DNA of 64,000 nt from Defluviitalea saccharophila (GCF_038396635.1 NZ_CP121687.1:868001-932000), one strand, 5' to 3'. Counted from the stretch's first letter, positions 44,387 through 53,334 are shown. Numbers and translations: made by a program. The notes: a model not told the origin generated them from the sequence alone.

Positions 44387-46120
44387 ATGAGTAGAAAAGC
44401 AAAAACTTTTTTATCGTATTATAAGCCATATCTAGGATTATTTATCGCAGACATGGCCTGTGCATTTATCGCAGCAGGAATCAACTTAGTGTTTCCTCTG
44501 ATTGTAAGGTATATAACGGGAGATATTCTACAATCGAGTTCCACAATAGCTGTAGGACTGATTGTTAAAGTAACTTTGCTTATGCTGTTTTTAACATTAG
44601 TCGAATACCTGTGTAATTATTTTATTACATCCTATGGGCATATTATGGGTGCTCGCATGGAGCATGATATGCGTAACGATATTTTTGAACATCTGCAGAA
44701 ACTATCCTTTAGTTACTATGATGACCAAAAGGTTGGGCATATTATGTCTCGAATCACCAATGATTTGTTTGACATCACGGAACTCTGCCATCACGGCCCT
44801 GAGGATCTTTTGATTTCATTAACTAAATTAATTGGGTCTTTTATCATCTTAATGAATATTGATTTGAAACTCACGCTTATTGTGTTTGCATTCATTCCTG
44901 TTATGTTTGTGTTTGCTTACTATTATAATAAGAAAATGCATAATGCATTTAAGAAAAACAGGGAAAAGGTATCCCTTATTAATGCGGGGATAGAAGACAG
45001 CCTCGCTGGAATCCGTGTGGTTAAATCCTTTACCAATGAGGAAATTGAGTTAAAGAAATTTAAAGAAAACAATATTCAATTTGTAAACAGCAAAAGCAAC
45101 AGTTATCATTATATGGCAAAATACCATAGCGGCATTAACGCTTTTGGTTCTCTGATTTATGTTGCCTTGATTATCGGTGCTTCCTTCTTGATTATGAAAA
45201 ATCAAATCAATACAGTTGATCTGATTACCTTTTTACTCTATATAGGAACCTTCCTTGAACCCGTAAGAAAACTTGTTAACTTTGGGGAGCAATTTCAAAA
45301 TGGTATCACTGGATTTGAACGATTCTATGAAATTCTATCCATCCATCCTGATATTGAAGATTCAAAAAACGCGGTAGAGATTACTAATGTAAAAGGGGAT
45401 ATTGCCTTTGAAAACGTTTCTTTTCAATACCATGGAACAACGGATGCGGTTTTCTCAAATATTAATTTAAAAATAAATGCCGGGGATTATATTGCTTTGG
45501 TCGGTCCTTCGGGAGTAGGAAAAACCACCCTATGCAGCCTCATCCCAAGATTCTATGAAGTATCCAGCGGAACAATTAAAATAGACAATAAAGATATCCG
45601 AAATATCAAATTAAAATCCCTAAGACAGAATATCGGAATCGTTCAACAGGATGTATACCTATTTACCGGTTCTGTAATGGAAAACATTAGATATGGTAAG
45701 CCGGATGCGACTGAAGAAGAGATTATCGAAGCAGCTAAGAACGCCAATGCCCATGAATTCATTATGGAGTTGCCCAATGGATATGACACGGATATTGGGC
45801 AAAGAGGTATAAAACTTTCCGGAGGGCAAAAACAAAGGTTAAGCATTGCCCGAGTATTTTTAAAAAATCCTCCAATTCTTATCTTTGACGAAGCTACTTC
45901 CGCTCTTGATAACGAAAGTGAAAAAGTCGTACAACAGTCTTTAGAAAAGTTAGCAAAGAACAGAACCACATTTGTCATTGCCCATAGACTTTCAACCATC
46001 AAAAATGCTAAAAAGATTTTAGTCCTCACCGAAAACGGCATAGCAGAAGAAGGAACTCATGAAGAACTCTTGGCTCAAAACGGTTTATACGCACAGCTAT
46101 ATAATATGCAATTTAAATAA
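44387..46120 (+). CDS. ABC exporter, fused membrane and ATPase domains
   Basis: The 577-residue protein has a six-segment exporter domain (about residues 10-305) and an ATPase domain with Walker A GPSGVGKTT, Q loop in GIVQQDVYLF, signature LSGGQKQRLS, Walker B PPILIFDEATSALD and the switch His in VIAHRLST. One polypeptide supplies one membrane and one ATPase domain, so a homodimer is expected. Family members export lipids, peptides or drugs. AAAAGGAG precedes the ATG. It is transcribed alone and ends at a long hairpin. Confidence 0.94.
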   Translation: MSRKAKTFLSYYKPYLGLFIADMACAFIAAGINLVFPLIVRYITGDILQSSSTIAVGLIVKVTLLMLFLTLVEYLCNYFITSYGHIMGARMEHDMRNDIFEHLQKLSFSYYDDQKVGHIMSRITNDLFDITELCHHGPEDLLISLTKLIGSFIILMNIDLKLTLIVFAFIPVMFVFAYYYNKKMHNAFKKNREKVSLINAGIEDSLAGIRVVKSFTNEEIELKKFKENNIQFVNSKSNSYHYMAKYHSGINAFGSLIYVALIIGASFLIMKNQINTVDLITFLLYIGTFLEPVRKLVNFGEQFQNGITGFERFYEILSIHPDIEDSKNAVEITNVKGDIAFENVSFQYHGTTDAVFSNINLKINAGDYIALVGPSGVGKTTLCSLIPRFYEVSSGTIKIDNKDIRNIKLKSLRQNIGIVQQDVYLFTGSVMENIRYGKPDATEEEIIEAAKNANAHEFIMELPNGYDTDIGQRGIKLSGGQKQRLSIARVFLKNPPILIFDEATSALDNESEKVVQQSLEKLAKNRTTFVIAHRLSTIKNAKKILVLTENGIAEEGTHEELLAQNGLYAQLYNMQFK

Positions 46121-46125
46121 TACAA

Positions 46126-46169
46126 AAGACAGATAACGGAACCTTATTTGAGGTTCCGTTATCTGTCTT
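46126..46169. terminator. Long 19-bp hairpin after the ABC exporter
   Basis: Perfect 19-base arms (46126-46144 and 46151-46169) enclose TATTTG. The plus strand has no T-tract, and the minus side has only TT. It shares GACAGAT and GGAACC blocks with the hairpins at 51741 and 53160. The remaining 230 bases to the nucleotidyltransferase gene hold nothing I recognise. Confidence 0.7.
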
Positions 46170-46402
46170 GTACAATATCACATTTTTAATAGTCAATATT
46201 CGCTCAAGAACAAATTTCACACTTGCATCTCTTTCAGATAGTATTAAGTAAAAAGAATATAGAATCCAGAAAGTGTTATCTATCCTCCGAGAATGATCGT
46301 TCTCAGTCCGATAAAAATCTACATACTGGTTTGCTTAAATTTTTCATCTTCATTTGTTACTTCTCTCCATAAAAACCTCCTCATTTGCTGTAAAATCCAC
46401 AG

Positions 46403-47107
46403 TTAAATGTCTAATGCGTATATATATTGCAATTCTTTCTCGATTTTTTCTTTTGAAAAATAAATTTTTTGATAGTGAGAATATTGTAATTGATATAGAT
46501 TTTCAATTAAACAATCTGAATTATGATTTATATAATTTTTAAATACGCTTTTTAACTTTTCAGAAAATGATAAATTATATTTTTCTTTGAAAATAAGTGC
46601 TCTTAATAAATTTAATTCTACTTGTGGATTTTTTTCTAATGCTATATCTAAACTCCTATTTGATAGAGAATCTCTAAAAATTTCATCGTATAGTCTTTCT
46701 TTATTAAAATTATACACAATTCCATCAATAGTTAAATAAACAGATTTCGCCAAATTCTCTTCACTTGGAGATAAATCAGTGTTTTTAAATGCCCATGTAT
46801 TTTCTAAATCCCATACATCAAATTCTATATTAGAAATCTTAAATTTATATCCACCAAAACGATTAATTTTATATTTGTAATCATTAATAATTTGGTTAAA
46901 ATAATCTTTATTTTTAAATTTGATGGCTATATCAAAATCTCTGGGCATCGGTGGTGTTTCTCGAAAGAAACATATATCTCGGATGGAACCCCCGAAAAAA
47001 AGAAGTTCGCCAACATTCGTTAACTCACGAATAAACTTTAGAGTATAATTATCTTTTGCAAGAAAATATATTAACTGATTTTTTATACTCTTGTCATATT
47101 TACTCAT
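46403..47107 (-). CDS. CCA/poly(A)-polymerase-like nucleotidyltransferase domain protein
   Basis: The 234-residue protein has the nucleotidyltransferase head of CCA-adding enzymes: LLFFGGSIRDICFF (GG-x-RD) and MPRDFDIAI (metal-binding Asp-x-Asp). A second strand ISNIEFDVWDLENTWAF supplies another Asp. The C-terminal half (about 150-234) is short and helical, without the recognisable tRNA-binding domain. It lies 20 bases after the dGTPase stop and is probably its operon partner. The base composition is more AT-rich than the flanking housekeeping genes. I infer a nucleotide-transferring partner or toxin-like enzyme, not a housekeeping CCA enzyme. Confidence 0.75.
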   Translation of the reverse strand: MSKYDKSIKNQLIYFLAKDNYTLKFIRELTNVGELLFFGGSIRDICFFRETPPMPRDFDIAIKFKNKDYFNQIINDYKYKINRFGGYKFKISNIEFDVWDLENTWAFKNTDLSPSEENLAKSVYLTIDGIVYNFNKERLYDEIFRDSLSNRSLDIALEKNPQVELNLLRALIFKEKYNLSFSEKLKSVFKNYINHNSDCLIENLYQLQYSHYQKIYFSKEKIEKELQYIYALDI

Positions 47108-47127
47108 AATAATCCTCCATAAATATT

Positions 47128-48528
47128 TTATGGTAATTTGACCCCCAGCAATTCTTGATGCAGATTAACTGCATAACCATCAGTCATACCAGAAATAAAG
47201 TCAGTTACTAAGATTAATCTATTATATAATGTTAAGTTCTCAAATTCAATAGTTGGTCTACCTTCCTTATCAATTTTTTGAATATGTCTAAAATTTTTAG
47301 AAATTAGATGAATTAACTTTTCATCCTTACTTTTTGTCTTTTTGTCTGATTTGACACGAGTAACCGCAGAAACAAATAAATTTAATAAATCGCTGATTAC
47401 TTTATCGCCTACTAATTCCAAAGTTAAAACTTCTTTATTAGAAAATACTTCTTCCATGGCAATTTTCTTTAGATATTCTGCTAGTCTTCTTACTTTTGAA
47501 ACAAAAATAAGTTCTGCTTCAAACTTACAATTCATTATCTCATCATAATGTTCTTTAAATGCCTCTACTACACTAAGAAACATAAGCCCTTGGGCTCGAA
47601 CCTTAAAATTTTGAACATCTATTACATTTTTATCTGGTACTTGATTTTCTATTGCTTTTTGCCTATAAATTTCTAATTCGTTAAACAAACTTGGAAATTC
47701 CTTCTCCAACTCCTTTTTCATCCTTTGGTATATATTCTCCCAATCGATTACACCTTTTTTGACAGCATCTTCTATATCTGCAGTTAAATATGCCATATCA
47801 TCAGCGGCCTCTACTAAAAAGGTTGCTGGATGACGGCAGCCATCTATTCCTACATGTTCTCTTATCTCATTGAAAAGATCTTCTTCTGCTTGAAAATATC
47901 CAAATTTTTTCTTCTTTTTAGCCTGTTCACTATTAGATGCCCAAGGGTATTTCATTAATGTAGCTAAAGTTGCATATGTGAAATTTGCACCATATTGATC
48001 ATTTAAAAATTGTAATCTTGATAAAATTCTTAACGCTTGAGCATTACCTTCAAATAATAAAAAATCTTGTTCTTGTTGTTCTGTAAGCTTCCCAAATTCT
48101 ACTTCAGCATTTCTATATTCTGGTGTAGAAAACCACTTTTTAAACCAATTTCTAATAATGTCTTCTCCATAATGTCCAAAAGGAGGGTTTCCCAAGTCAT
48201 GTACCAAACTAGATACTTCTACTAAAGATGCAAGTTGCTTAACTTCTTTAAAGTCTTTGAAAACTTGCTTTTCTGTAAGCAACCATTCTCCAATACTCCA
48301 TGCTATTGATCTACCTAAAGATGCAACTTCTAATGAGTGCGTTAATCGGGTTCTAGTAAAATCATTTCTTTGTAAAGGAAACACTTGTGCCTTATCTTGT
48401 AATCTTCTTAATGAAGATGAGTAAATAATACGTTCATAATCTTTATCGAATTCGTTTCTGTGAGGTAAGTCTTCTGTTGTAGTTTCTCTCAGTCTTTTTG
48501 AACATAATAATTTTTCCCAATTTAACAA
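47128..48528 (-). CDS. dgt: Deoxyguanosinetriphosphate triphosphohydrolase (dGTPase)
   Basis: The protein has 466 residues from a TTG at 48528: GGGAGAG stands six bases upstream and the family N-terminus (NWEKLLCSKRLRE) begins there. The HD-domain metal residues are in RTRLTHSLEVASLG, SLVHDLGNPPFGHYGE and LVEAADDMAYLTADIEDAVK. The nucleotide-binding FEGNAQALRILSRLQ is typical of Dgt. It cuts dGTP into deoxyguanosine and triphosphate. Dgt enzymes can protect against phage by lowering dNTP pools. The adjacent nucleotidyltransferase and downstream helicase-LexA fusion fit a defence setting (inference). Confidence 0.9.
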   Translation of the reverse strand: MLNWEKLLCSKRLRETTTEDLPHRNEFDKDYERIIYSSSLRRLQDKAQVFPLQRNDFTRTRLTHSLEVASLGRSIAWSIGEWLLTEKQVFKDFKEVKQLASLVEVSSLVHDLGNPPFGHYGEDIIRNWFKKWFSTPEYRNAEVEFGKLTEQQEQDFLLFEGNAQALRILSRLQFLNDQYGANFTYATLATLMKYPWASNSEQAKKKKKFGYFQAEEDLFNEIREHVGIDGCRHPATFLVEAADDMAYLTADIEDAVKKGVIDWENIYQRMKKELEKEFPSLFNELEIYRQKAIENQVPDKNVIDVQNFKVRAQGLMFLSVVEAFKEHYDEIMNCKFEAELIFVSKVRRLAEYLKKIAMEEVFSNKEVLTLELVGDKVISDLLNLFVSAVTRVKSDKKTKSKDEKLIHLISKNFRHIQKIDKEGRPTIEFENLTLYNRLILVTDFISGMTDGYAVNLHQELLGVKLP

Positions 48529-48834
48529 AATAATCTCTCCCAATCAATAAATTAAATAATTTTGATATATCTATTTAATTCTAGAAATTTCATCAAAATC
48601 CTTCAAGAAATATCCCATAAAATGAGGATGTATACAAAACTGCATTTACCTATGATACTTTTCATCATATTACATTACAAACTTTTAATAGTTTCTTTTT
48701 CACCCATCTCTTTCTATGTCTTATTTATATATTAGTCGTGAATAAATTTTATATTTTCATAATAAGTTTAATTACTATTCTTTTCCACTTTCTTTCACAA
48801 AGAATAATTCTTATTCTCACAAAATTGCTCCTAA

Positions 48835-48960
48835 ATTTTCTCCTCTTTACTAACCGTACACAACATCAAAGGAATCCCACATTTAGTCCAAATAGGAATA
48901 TTGACTTCGTTACTTTCATCATTTCCTTTTCCCTTACTCTCTTCTATATTTTTATAAATT
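48835..48960 (-). repeat. Diverged repeat, copy 1, end of a decayed coding frame
   Basis: On the minus strand a frame without start codon runs for about 78 codons to a stop near 48837, ending NIPIWTKCGIPLMLCTVSKE and EKI. Its last part aligns at about 70 percent with 52922-53060 on the same strand. The 600-base gap between dGTPase and the fusion gene otherwise holds only AT-rich sequence. Confidence 0.45.
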
Positions 48961-49130
48961 TGCCCTTCTAAATTACTCAAAAATCTCAGCACTTCACTTT
49001 TCTTCTTATAGCAAATACTTTTCTTAGATCTACCCTTTAGACAAATTGTTTATATAATAAACCGCTCACTCATTGCACATGCACACATAATCACATGTTC
49101 TATATGCCTTTATAAACTTATCTATAACAA

Positions 49131-51599
49131 TTAGTATATATTTGATTTTAAAACTCCTATCACTACACCATTAATGTATACATCTGTCTTCTTCATTTGG
49201 ATCGGTTCATAATTTGAGTTTTCCGGAATCAGAAGGACGTAATCTCCCATACTCATGAATTTCTTGAGGGTTGCATTTTCATCTATGGTGGCAACTACGA
49301 TATCCATATTATTCGCTGTATTTTGTTTATGCACTATGACATAATCGCCATACTCTATGCCTACTCCCTCCATGCTATCCCCTACGACTTTTAATGCGAA
49401 ACACTCGTTTTGTCCTTGAAGCCATTCAGTAGGAAGGTTAAATGTGCCCCCCAGTTCTTCATAGGCAAGTTTAGGCACCCCTGCAACAATTTCTCCATAT
49501 ACATTCAGGTTTTCTAAAGAGTCAAATCTTAACTCGTCATTCTCACCTTCTCTACATATCATAATATCCTGTACACTGTCTCGATCTCTTGTTAGTTTAT
49601 ATCTTTGTTTGTGTTTCATATCAATGTAGGTATATATTTCTAAACTGGATGGAAGCATGGAGGAGTGGAAAGGTGGAATTTCATCTATTTCCCTTAATTC
49701 TTTATCGAGAATGATAAAATCATGTCCATCTGTTGCTATGCCATATTGACAAGTATGATTCACATTCATATAGGATTTAAGCTGTTCTAAGGCGTCCTTT
49801 ATACCGTTTCCTGACGCCTTTGTCTCAATGAAAATGTAGGGTACTTTTTGATTGTTCTTATAGATATTTACTACGATATCCACAAAACCTGGTTTTGAAA
49901 AATTGTACACCTTATGTTCTATATCAATGAGTCTTTCTGGATAATTATATGTATTTATTAATTCTGAAATCATCCACTGCCTTACTTTTTCTTCATTGGA
50001 ATAGATATCCGAAATTTTATTGGAATATCGGTAATGATCTATAAGGACAGGATAATATTTTTTTATCTTGGTCTCCATTCTCATTTTTAAATATTGTGGG
50101 TTGATTTCTCCTATAAATTTTGAAGGAGTATCACTACTTGTTAAATACAGTAATTCGTTTGCTCGGGTCATACCTACATATAGCAACTTTCTCTCACTTG
50201 TTTCCATTGCTTCAATATCTACAAAATCCCCTTGAATGTATGATGGAATGATATTTTGATTTAAGCCACAAATAATTACAACTTTAAATTCCAGGCCTTT
50301 GATTGAATGCATAGTCAATAGTTTAATTTTTTCGTCTTCAAAATCAGGATTTACTCTATCAATAACGCTGGCTTTGATTCCGTTTTGATTGAGATATTGT
50401 TCTATGTAAGTAAGCTGATTTTTAGTTTTCGCAATAATTGCGATTTCATTGGCTTTATACTCTTTAAGCAGTTTCTCTTTGATTTCTTTAGAGATATACT
50501 CTGCCTCATTCTTGCTATCGTTAAATCTTCGATAAACCGGATATTCTCCTTTTCTATCAATTAAAGAGGGTTTTACAAAATTCTCATCTTCCAAGATATT
50601 TTTATCTTTTTCCAGTAAGCTATAGGCTGCTTCTGCAATTTGAGTGGTTGTACGATAATTTTTGGTTAATGAATTACTTTTCCCAGTCATATTAAAACCA
50701 ATGCTGCTAAAGCTTCTGCCTTTCACTAACCATGAATGAGGGTAGATGCTTTGAGCTGTATCTGCAACAAAACAAAAACTAGAATAATCTTTTTCCTGAT
50801 ACAAAGTTTTTAATAGTTCAATCTGAACTCTTGTCAAATCTTGACTTTCATCTACTATAATATGAGTAAATTTCTCAATTGCCTGCCTTTTCGCCTCTGT
50901 TAAAGCTATTAATGCCATAGTCTTACCGTCTACATATTTTTGTTCCATTAACTTTTGATCATATAATTTCATAAGTTCAAATATAATTCTTCTTGTATCA
51001 GAATTTTTTAATAAACGTTGAGGGCCTTCTCCTGTGCCGCTCATTCTTCCTAATCGATCAACGTTCTGATATTCTTCCAGCTCCATATAGTGACAAGACT
51101 TAATCCAGTCGATCTCATCGATCAAAAATTTCATATTCTTTTGATCTAAAATTTTCACATCAGGATTTTTCTTTTTTAATAACTCGATACATTGAAGCAT
51201 GGTATTATAGGCAATTCTATTATCAAAAGTTACTTCACATTGAAATTTTGTTCTTTCTTGATATCTCTTAAAATAGGTGTAGAGCAGTTGGTCCAAGGTT
51301 GCAATTTTAATCTTTTTCTTTTGATCCCCGAATAATTCGTCAAAACTAAGCTGCTCTTCTAATTCAACTTTTGAATAGATGTATTTAATATAATTTATCA
51401 GGGTCCTGTTATAGGTTACCATGAGAATTTTGTCGTCTTCCCCATAACAATAATGATTTAGAAGGTAAGGTATTTTATGTACAGCAACAGTGGTTTTGCC
51501 ACTGCCTGCAACACCTTTAATCAATATATGACCATTAGGCTTACTAAAAATTAAACGATTCTGTTCCATATTAAGCTTCAAGATACCATCTCCATTCAT
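49131..51599 (-). CDS. SF1 helicase / PD-(D/E)XK nuclease-like / LexA-type peptidase fusion
   Basis: The 822-residue protein has a UvrD-like superfamily-1 helicase (about 1-500): Walker A GVAGSGKTT (about 29-37), motif II VDESQD (about 249), ADTAQSIY (about 279), KNYRTT, LLTMHSIKGLEF, and YVGMTRAN (about 474). Residues about 530-640 resemble the HsdR N-terminal nuclease fold: GFVDIVVN (Asp) and YIFIETKA (Glu-x-Lys). Residues about 690-822 are an S24/LexA peptidase: cleavage-type GEIVAGVPKLA (Ala-Gly, about 706-707), GDSMEG (Ser, about 742) and ATLKKF (Lys, about 779). No LexA DNA-binding domain is present. RecA-stimulated self-cleavage would release helicase and nuclease from the tail (inference). 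A TTG at 51581 with GGAG eight bases upstream may be the true start, since the ATG at 51599 has no ribosome site. Confidence 0.88.
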   Translation of the reverse strand: MNGDGILKLNMEQNRLIFSKPNGHILIKGVAGSGKTTVAVHKIPYLLNHYCYGEDDKILMVTYNRTLINYIKYIYSKVELEEQLSFDELFGDQKKKIKIATLDQLLYTYFKRYQERTKFQCEVTFDNRIAYNTMLQCIELLKKKNPDVKILDQKNMKFLIDEIDWIKSCHYMELEEYQNVDRLGRMSGTGEGPQRLLKNSDTRRIIFELMKLYDQKLMEQKYVDGKTMALIALTEAKRQAIEKFTHIIVDESQDLTRVQIELLKTLYQEKDYSSFCFVADTAQSIYPHSWLVKGRSFSSIGFNMTGKSNSLTKNYRTTTQIAEAAYSLLEKDKNILEDENFVKPSLIDRKGEYPVYRRFNDSKNEAEYISKEIKEKLLKEYKANEIAIIAKTKNQLTYIEQYLNQNGIKASVIDRVNPDFEDEKIKLLTMHSIKGLEFKVVIICGLNQNIIPSYIQGDFVDIEAMETSERKLLYVGMTRANELLYLTSSDTPSKFIGEINPQYLKMRMETKIKKYYPVLIDHYRYSNKISDIYSNEEKVRQWMISELINTYNYPERLIDIEHKVYNFSKPGFVDIVVNIYKNNQKVPYIFIETKASGNGIKDALEQLKSYMNVNHTCQYGIATDGHDFIILDKELREIDEIPPFHSSMLPSSLEIYTYIDMKHKQRYKLTRDRDSVQDIMICREGENDELRFDSLENLNVYGEIVAGVPKLAYEELGGTFNLPTEWLQGQNECFALKVVGDSMEGVGIEYGDYVIVHKQNTANNMDIVVATIDENATLKKFMSMGDYVLLIPENSNYEPIQMKKTDVYINGVVIGVLKSNIY

Positions 51600-51671
51600 G
51601 TTAATAAATATCTCGATTTGATATTTTTATAAGAATAATATTATATTTTGTATTTTTTTGTATCTTTTCTA

Positions 51672-51705
51672 TTAGTATAGATTATTTGAAATTATTTTAC
51701 AATAT
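51672..51705 (-). promoter_or_regulatory. Promoter of the helicase-LexA fusion, shared 34-base element
   Basis: On the minus strand TTGTAA and TATACT are 17 bases apart. The whole 34-base stretch, spacer included, agrees with 59062-59095 (upstream of the DUF2339 gene) at 31 positions, which is more than a promoter alone requires. Confidence 0.65.
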
Positions 51706-51740
51706 CTATTATAGGGCTAAAAATAATTATGATAGTATAA

Positions 51741-51788
51741 AACCGCAAGTAATGATTCCAACTAATAGGAACCGTCACTTGCGGTTTG
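51741..51788 (-). terminator. Terminator of the GDPD gene
   Basis: About 19-base arms (AAACCGCAAGT ... ACTTGCGGTTT) with three mismatches enclose an 8-base loop, followed by T-rich TTTATACTATC on the minus strand. It shares GGAACCGTCACTT with the hairpin at 53160. Confidence 0.75.
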
Positions 51789-51921
51789 TATGATGCATAA
51801 GCTATATAACTGTTCTACGTATGCTGTAACTGTGGTTTCATATCAAAAACCAAATGAAGCATCAGAACTATCCCCTTGTTACACGTATATTTGTTTTCAG
51901 ATTATAGGATTTCCTTTCCCT

Positions 51922-52884
51922 TTACTTGCTTGAAATAATGTCGATACGGTTTGTCCATACATATCCTCTAAAACCCTTTGGTATCTTCTCTAGCGATTCT
52001 ATAGTATCAAATCCTTCTGACCACTTTCCATTTCCTTTTACAATGACTACCCTTGTATTTACCGATTCCATGCGCTCTATAAATTTATGTGGCCATCCCC
52101 ATATATATTTTGCCCATCTAAGGGGGATATGAATTTCCATGTTATTCATTCCCTCCGGAACATATCCTGTCCATCCAAATAATTCATATTTTATAAATGC
52201 ACTTTTTAGAAGTTTTATAGAGAACACTCTTATACTGCTATTCTTTTCTCTTAAATAGGCCAAGCCCTGTTCATCCCCATAAACTGTAATCTGTGCTAAT
52301 CTTTCTGGAGGCATGCTTGCTAAATACGTCCATAAGATTTTAGCAGTTTCTAAACCGTCATCTTTTATGTGAATGAGCAGTTCTCTATCTGAAAATCTTT
52401 CTAAGGCTTCCTTTAATTCAGGCATCATACCAATCCCTTGTCCTCGGAAAGGATAAGATTCTCCATTATCTGCAGTATACCCATACCCTATATCTAATTG
52501 TTTTAGTTCTTCCATAGTGTACTCACTGATCTTCCCTTTCCCATCTGTTCTCATAGATAGATCATAATCGTGAAATACTGCAAGTTGACCATCTTTTGTC
52601 CTTTGGATATCTAACTCAACCACATCTGCTCCATATGAAAATGCCACATCCATAGATTCTATCGTATTCTCCAGGTATTTATGCTCTGGTTCATAAATAA
52701 TCTCTGCAGTATTCGTATCCCATTCCACCTGTGAAATGTCAAAGGTCTGCGCCAATCCTCTGTGTGCCAGTAATTTATAACTACCTGATTGATCCATAAA
52801 CAAACTTGTATTATTTAACCACACAAACATAATAAAACTCACTAATATGATTAGGATAAGATATCTCTTTTTTATCTTCCTCAT
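51922..52884 (-). CDS. Glycerophosphodiester phosphodiesterase, membrane-anchored
   Basis: The 320-residue protein has an N-terminal membrane anchor (about residues 7-25) and the GDPD barrel outside the cell. Catalytic elements are LLAHRGLAQ (His, Arg), YLENTIESMD (Glu, Asn), VVELDIQRTKDGQLAVFHD (metal Glu/Asp, His), and later LLIHIKDDG. It cleaves glycerophosphodiesters into glycerol 3-phosphate and an alcohol. Near the C-terminus the usual acidic and Trp residues (GFRGYVWTNR) are conserved. AGGAGA precedes the ATG. It lies between the fusion gene and the second diverged repeat. Confidence 0.92.
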   Translation of the reverse strand: MRKIKKRYLILIILVSFIMFVWLNNTSLFMDQSGSYKLLAHRGLAQTFDISQVEWDTNTAEIIYEPEHKYLENTIESMDVAFSYGADVVELDIQRTKDGQLAVFHDYDLSMRTDGKGKISEYTMEELKQLDIGYGYTADNGESYPFRGQGIGMMPELKEALERFSDRELLIHIKDDGLETAKILWTYLASMPPERLAQITVYGDEQGLAYLREKNSSIRVFSIKLLKSAFIKYELFGWTGYVPEGMNNMEIHIPLRWAKYIWGWPHKFIERMESVNTRVVIVKGNGKWSEGFDTIESLEKIPKGFRGYVWTNRIDIISSK

Positions 52885-52921
52885 GTAACTTTTCTCCTAT
52901 TTTCTTATTATTGTAATTGTT

Positions 52922-53060
52922 CTCTGGCTCTTTCCCCTTTACTTACCATACCCAACAACATAGAAATTCAGCATTTAGGACAAATGAGAATTTAGGCTCT
53001 GATCTCTACCTCTCAGAAGGAAAATTACTATTATTCATTATTACTCCTCCATTTTTATAA
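52922..53060 (-). repeat. Diverged repeat, copy 2
   Basis: This stretch aligns at about 70 percent with 48835-48960, best over about 57 bases around ATTTG-CTAAATG and AGTAAAG (minus strand). Its frame is interrupted by stops. It includes GGAGG and an ATG opening only ten codons (MNNSNFPSER). The rest of the 450-base gap between the GDPD and VOC genes holds a hairpin at 53160 and AT-rich sequence. Confidence 0.45.
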
Positions 53061-53159
53061 ATAACTTCTGTCTTTTAAAATTTTTTGACACAACATAAAT
53101 TTAATTTGCATTATAACACCATCAATACAAATTTAATAGAACTATTATGAATTCAATAG

Positions 53160-53199
53160 AAAAAGTGACGGTTCCGACAGATTGGAACCGTCACTTTTT
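53160..53199. terminator. Perfect 16-bp hairpin after the VOC gene
   Basis: Arms AAAAAGTGACGGTTCC and GGAACCGTCACTTTTT enclose GACAGATT, with T or A runs on both sides, so it can terminate in both directions. It lies about 135 bases past the VOC stop. Confidence 0.85.
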
Positions 53200-53334
53200 C
53201 TCTGTATGTGCAATTTCTATTCAAAATTTTTCATATAGTAATTGGGAGTTTTCTTTTGCTTGAATATCCTATAAATCGACTATCTAATCGAACAATAAAG
53301 AAAGATCCCTCTATATTTATAAGGCAAAATAGTT

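Noticed and set aside
46291-46302. GAATGATCGTTC, one base off a Gram-positive LexA box
   Set aside because: It lies between two convergent genes with no promoter nearby, so it is more likely a chance palindrome.
46183-46402. Minus-strand GGAGG with a very short ORF and an open 65-codon frame
   Set aside because: The ORF after the ribosome site is only six codons, and the open frame has no start and no recognisable protein.
48738-48971. Plus-strand 77-codon frame
   Set aside because: No ribosome site, hydrophobic AT-driven composition, and it is antisense to the decayed minus-strand frame.
51600-51720. Search for a LexA box before the helicase-LexA fusion gene
   Set aside because: No CGAACnnnnGTTCG-like sequence was found, so SOS control of its transcription is not supported.
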